From Microbacterium oryzae (lineage in GTDB: Bacteria; Actinomycetota; Actinomycetes; Actinomycetales; Microbacteriaceae), in NCBI RefSeq assembly GCF_009735645.1, contig NZ_CP032550.1:930001-994000 (forward strand): a stretch of 64,000 nucleotides of DNA, in the 5' to 3' direction. Under the pieces are notes generated by a model. The model saw nothing but the letters and a program-made list of their open reading frames with translations, ran no database searches and had not been told where the DNA came from. The position numbers and the translations under genes are program-made. Below, piece after piece: positions 60,532 through 64,000 of the stretch (within the stretch, counting starts at the first letter, position 1; the number at the start of each line of letters is the position of its first letter).

Positions 60532-63500
60532 TCAGCCCCCGTCCTTGATCGCCTTGAGGAAGTCCGGGCTGAGGCCCCTTACGCGAGCTCTGAGGTCCGC
60601 CTTGGACGTGAACGGGCCCTTCTTGCGCTCTGCAACGATCTCTCGAGCCTTCTTGGCGCCGATTCCCTGAACAGTGGCGATGACGTCGGGTTGCATGACG
60701 TTGAAGCCCGCCAATGTCACCGACGAAAGCTCCGCTTGACCCGTTCCCTTCGCTGTGCCGACCCCCGCGAGCCACAGCCTTCGGAAGATGGCGTTCAGCT
60801 GAGTGAACTCCCGCCGCCCGGCATCCTTTATCGCGCTCCCCGTGGGCAGAGGCTGCTTCTCGCCTCGGACCTGGCCATTCGAGCTCGCATTCGGCATGGT
60901 CGTCTCGCTGTGCTCCTTCTTGACAGCGTTGATCGTCCGCGCGACTGCCGCTGTGTGAAGGTGGTCGAGAAGGGCCATGACGACGTCCCACGACGGAGGC
61001 GCCTTCGCGGCTTCGCGTGCCGCCTGCACCTCGGCGACGATGCCGGCGGTGTCCTTCCTGAATTCCTCGCTCGCCTTGTTGTCGAGTGGCGTCTTCATCC
61101 GAGCTGCCCTCTCGTAGATCACGATCGTGATGAGCGCCTGATCGAATCTCCGGTTGTCCTCTCGCTTCCCCGCCGACGCATCGGCGGCCTCCAGCAGCAC
61201 CGCCCCGGTTGCGTACGGGATGATGTGCTCGGACTCGGTGTGGAGAATCGTGTTGGCACCTGTCCGGTTTCTCTTGCGCTGGGCGCCATGCGCCTCCACA
61301 TCTCCGATGCCGGGCGTGCTCCCGAGCGGCGCTCCCCCCACGGACACATCCGGAAGGCCGAGTCCCTCGACCATCTGCCGGATCGCCGAGAACCCGTCGC
61401 GGATCGCCTTCTTCTGCGCGCGGGAGGCCTTGACCCGCGACGCGTCATCGGTCGCGGTCTTGTCAAGTTCGGCGAGCGTGGCCACCAGTGCATCGGCTTT
61501 CGCTTGAATCGCTGCGATCTTGGGGGCCAGCTCCTGTGCGCGCTGCGCACCGACGAACTTCTCGCTCTTCGGTGTCAGGTACAGCTTCTCGATGAACTTC
61601 AGCGTCGCGGCGATGCGCTGGCCCAGGGGGCCGAACGACGAGCTCGCCATCGTCGCGGCGACGTGCGCGCCGACCATCTGCGACTTGAGGGTGTGAGTCT
61701 CTCCCGCGATGTCGAATGTCTGCGTGGCATCGACGGACTCCGTGGCGACAGCATCCTTCGCCCCCGCCGTTCCCCTGCCGCCCTTGAAGAGGCCGACGAC
61801 CTTCGCGATGAGCTTGTCGATAGCCTGGTCGACCGCGCCGCGCACCTTCTCGAGGATCTCGCGGACCTTGCCGCCGACGTTCCCGAGCCCGATGAGCCGC
61901 GCGAGCAGATCGATCGCGAGCGGCAGCAGCCGCCCGAGCACGCCTTCGACGGCCTTGATGGGGGTGTCGAGGATGCCGCGCGCGATGTCGCCGATCGTGT
62001 CGACGACCGTGCGGACCAGCTCCGCCAGCCGGCCCAGCTGCTCGCGCACGAATGTGAAGAGGTTCCACGCCGCCATCACGAGCTGGACGATCGCGCCGAC
62101 GGGGTTGAGCAGGCTCGCGAGTTTCGTGATGGCGCTCAGGATGACGCGTTCCTGGATGAAGGTGCGGATGCCGTCGAACACCTTGTCACGCAGCGAGGCG
62201 AGATCGGCCGTGATGCGCGTCCACAGGCCGCTCCACCCCTCGGTCACGAGGGTGCCGATCCAGCTCGCTGCCTGCTCGATGCGCTCGACGTTCTTCTGGC
62301 CGATGAGCTTGACGGCCTTCGCCTTGAGGTTCTCCCACGTGAGGCCGAGGATCTGGCGAGCGAGATCCAGCACGCCCATGAGGTCGAAGGTCTGGGGGAT
62401 CGCTATCCCCGCGGGTCCCAGGGCGCCCGTCAGCCAGGCGACGACACCGTGTTTCAGGTGCGCGCCGATGTGGTCGGCGAAGGCGACGATGCCGCCCTTC
62501 ACGGCCTTCGCGAGGTTGCCGACGAACCCGAGCGGGTTGTTGACGATGATTCCGAGCGTCTCTTCGGCACGGCCCACGAAGGCGTAGAACTGCTCGGGAT
62601 CCACGCCGATAAGTCGCAGCACCGCCTCGAGCACCTTGCGGAACAGCGCCCCCCAGTCGCCCGTTATGGCCGCGGCGGCAAGACCGACGGCGAACTCGAC
62701 GCCGGCCTGGAAGACGTCGATGACCTTGTTGAGGCCGGCGCGCAGCCCCTCGACGAGAGCGGTGACTCCCTTGCTCAGGTTGTCAGCCACGACGTCGACC
62801 GCCTTCTGGGCGTACGCGACGGCGGAGTCGATGAGACCGTTGAGCTTCGCCGCGAGCCCGGGGAAGATCTTGCCGATCAGTCCCGTGATTGCGGCCTTGA
62901 GGAACTCGCCGAAGGCGGCGATGGCCGACTTGACGAAGTGCGCGACTCCGGCGATCACGGCGAGCGCCGCCTTCTTGACGGCGTCGAGCACCTTGTTCAC
63001 GGCGGCGCGCACGGCGTCGAAGATCCTGCCGACCGCCGCGACGAGCGACGAGATCGCGCTCTTGACGAAGTCGACCGCCTTATCCCACCAGCTGTCGTTC
63101 TCTGCGTCGCGCTCGGCCTTCTTCTTCTCGGCGGTGGCCTTCTGCTCACCAGAGGCGACCTCGGTCTTGATGTCGGAATCGGCCTTGGCGAAGTCGGCGT
63201 CGATGGTCCTGCGACCGCCGTCGACCTCGCGCTGCACGGCCTGCGTGTCGGTCCGCCTCCGCTCGGACGCCTCGCCCTCGACGCGCGTGAGCTCGGCATC
63301 CTGTGCCGCGAGTGTGTCGTCGCGCGCCTTCCCGATCTTCGCGCGTGCCGCCCCGACGACCTCGGAGCGCCCCGCCTCGGCATCCTCGTGCAGCTGCTCC
63401 TCGCCGGCGTGCGCCTGGTCAAGCGCCTCCTGGCGGGCGGCATCGCGGTCCGCGGCCGCCTTATCGGTCTCGGCGATAGCACTTGCCAGAGACTGCTTCA

Positions 63501-64000
63501 TGGCGGGGCCCTGCTGTTCGTCGAACGACACCTGCACGTCGGGAGGCAGCTGCATCGCCGCGAACTGCTCCGGGCCTTCCGGCGTGGGAGCAGCGGGGCG
63601 CGCGGCCACCTCGGCGGCGCCGAGCTCGGCGGCGGCCTCCAGGGCGACGGGTTGAACGCTCTCCGGTCCGGGGCCTTCGCGGACTGCTCGGGCCGCGGCA
63701 TCCCGCGCGTCCGCGCCCTGAGCGCGCCCCTTCTCATCGAGCTCGCCGACGCGTGCGGGGTCGCTCTCCCCGGCGAGCGCGATCGGCGGGGCTGCGCCTG
63801 CTGATCGGGGGACGTCTGTGTCGGAGGTCGGGACGGCCGCGAGCGACTCGTCGATGCGCGCGGCGAGCGTCTCGGGCGGTGCGTTGGACGCGAGGGCGAG
63901 CGGCGCTCCGGCGTCGGACGCCGAGCGAAAGGCGCCCGGCACCTCGGGGGTCGTGATCTCCGGCGGTGCCGTTGCCGCGCTCGTCGCCGGTGCGAGCTCT
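60532..64000 (-). CDS. Giant CIS-associated protein, putative effector (5' end outside window)
   Basis: The frame is open to the window edge, so at least 1,155 residues are visible and the N-terminus is missing; internal GTG at 63942 is only a nominal start. Counted from 63942: Ala/Pro-rich linker (1-120), charged coiled coil (about 145-275), a long series of amphipathic segments such as WWDKAVDFVKSAISSLVAAV (275-720), and a C-terminal region. That last region has TESEHIIPYATG near 915 and a ComEA-like helix-hairpin-helix VIATVQGIGAKKAREIVAER near 1090. The architecture suits an eCIS-core (DUF4157) effector with a DNA-targeting toxin tip, or a tape-measure-like protein. No homology search was possible. 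Confidence 0.7.
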   Translation of the reverse strand, partial: ELAPATSAATAPPEITTPEVPGAFRSASDAGAPLALASNAPPETLAARIDESLAAVPTSDTDVPRSAGAAPPIALAGESDPARVGELDEKGRAQGADARDAAARAVREGPGPESVQPVALEAAAELGAAEVAARPAAPTPEGPEQFAAMQLPPDVQVSFDEQQGPAMKQSLASAIAETDKAAADRDAARQEALDQAHAGEEQLHEDAEAGRSEVVGAARAKIGKARDDTLAAQDAELTRVEGEASERRRTDTQAVQREVDGGRRTIDADFAKADSDIKTEVASGEQKATAEKKKAERDAENDSWWDKAVDFVKSAISSLVAAVGRIFDAVRAAVNKVLDAVKKAALAVIAGVAHFVKSAIAAFGEFLKAAITGLIGKIFPGLAAKLNGLIDSAVAYAQKAVDVVADNLSKGVTALVEGLRAGLNKVIDVFQAGVEFAVGLAAAAITGDWGALFRKVLEAVLRLIGVDPEQFYAFVGRAEETLGIIVNNPLGFVGNLAKAVKGGIVAFADHIGAHLKHGVVAWLTGALGPAGIAIPQTFDLMGVLDLARQILGLTWENLKAKAVKLIGQKNVERIEQAASWIGTLVTEGWSGLWTRITADLASLRDKVFDGIRTFIQERVILSAITKLASLLNPVGAIVQLVMAAWNLFTFVREQLGRLAELVRTVVDTIGDIARGILDTPIKAVEGVLGRLLPLAIDLLARLIGLGNVGGKVREILEKVRGAVDQAIDKLIAKVVGLFKGGRGTAGAKDAVATESVDATQTFDIAGETHTLKSQMVGAHVAATMASSSFGPLGQRIAATLKFIEKLYLTPKSEKFVGAQRAQELAPKIAAIQAKADALVATLAELDKTATDDASRVKASRAQKKAIRDGFSAIRQMVEGLGLPDVSVGGAPLGSTPGIGDVEAHGAQRKRNRTGANTILHTESEHIIPYATGAVLLEAADASAGKREDNRRFDQALITIVIYERAARMKTPLDNKASEEFRKDTAGIVAEVQAAREAAKAPPSWDVVMALLDHLHTAAVARTINAVKKEHSETTMPNASSNGQVRGEKQPLPTGSAIKDAGRREFTQLNAIFRRLWLAGVGTAKGTGQAELSSVTLAGFNVMQPDVIATVQGIGAKKAREIVAERKKGPFTSKADLRARVRGLSPDFLKAIKDGG

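Noticed and set aside
46228..64000. Ordinary prophage or tailed-phage tail module
   Set aside because: No integrase, terminase, portal, capsid, holin or lysin gene is seen. The gene order and the two gpJ-like proteins with the DUF6519 protein fit an injection system better. The window ends before the decisive sheath/ATPase region.
1..64000. Over-use of GGATG/CATCC throughout the window
   Set aside because: The pentamer looks frequent and many of the few GAT Asp codons sit in GCGGATG context, but I could not count it against a codon-context model, and similar bias is common in high-GC actinobacteria. It needs a k-mer count with a codon-shuffled control.

Overview
The window is a high-GC chromosomal segment from an actinobacterium, most likely a Microbacterium-like member of the Microbacteriaceae. 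The call rests on the GC-rich codon use, actinobacterial conserved gene neighbourhoods (murA-plsC-gpsA-ddl-DUF3515-thiL-rsmD-recG-coaD-DUF177-rpmF-rnc-mutM), many GTG starts, and at least eleven starts with leaderless-type promoter geometry (TANNNT, 6-7 nt, start codon). No phage integrase, transposase, CRISPR array or rRNA is visible. One tRNA (Glu, CTC) is present.

Region 1 (1-12.4 kb): a 3'-truncated rRNA-methyltransferase-like gene and smc, then an accessory stretch (two small ORFs, a double-GNAT protein, a hydroxyacyl-CoA dehydrogenase, cofD of F420 synthesis, a SatD-like protein, YccF, a cysteine hydrolase), then the tight minus-strand run DUF177/YceD-rpmF-rnc-mutM-hydrolase. Region 2 (12.4-25.4 kb): coaD, recG, rsmD, thiL, a DUF3515 lipoprotein, then the minus-strand murA-plsC-gpsA-ddl operon with a 101-nt gpsA/ddl overlap. 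Next is leuCD, preceded by what looks like a leaderless leucine leader peptide and attenuator. A TerC-family gene follows with a yybP-ykoY-type manganese riboswitch, then tRNA-Glu.

Region 3 (25.4-33.3 kb): a metallo-beta-lactamase-fold protein, an AroE-type dehydrogenase, putP translationally coupled to a CaiB/BaiF CoA-transferase, and a three-gene copper operon (copZ, a His-rich anchored protein, copA) behind a consensus CsoR operator. Region 4 (33.3-39.3 kb): a five-gene minus-strand operon (SIS-domain deglycase, PfkB kinase, NhaC-type transporter, divergent amidohydrolase, LacI regulator) behind a perfect 31-bp palindrome. The kinase and deglycase resemble FrlD and FrlB, so I read this as an Amadori-compound (fructosamine) utilisation operon with an unusual transporter and hydrolase. 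Region 5 (39.4-46.1 kb): a quinone reductase, a secreted SGNH hydrolase, a LysR regulator, and a MesX (DUF1852)-MesD pair, which is a folate-independent methionine synthase system.

Region 6 (46.1-64 kb): an 18-kb minus-strand contractile-injection-system (eCIS-like) baseplate operon. In transcription order it holds a very large putative effector (5' end outside the window), a CIS tube/hub protein, a LysM adaptor, gpD- and gpV-like spike proteins, a PAAR-like tip, a gp25 wedge, two large baseplate proteins, a gpI-like protein and a 1,205-residue fibre-like protein. It ends against an SPL-type radical SAM gene. Sheath, tube and AAA+ ATPase genes are not in the window and would have to lie upstream of 64000 or elsewhere. 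The most rewarding items are the leuC leader, the Amadori operon, and the eCIS locus with its putative DNA-targeting effector.
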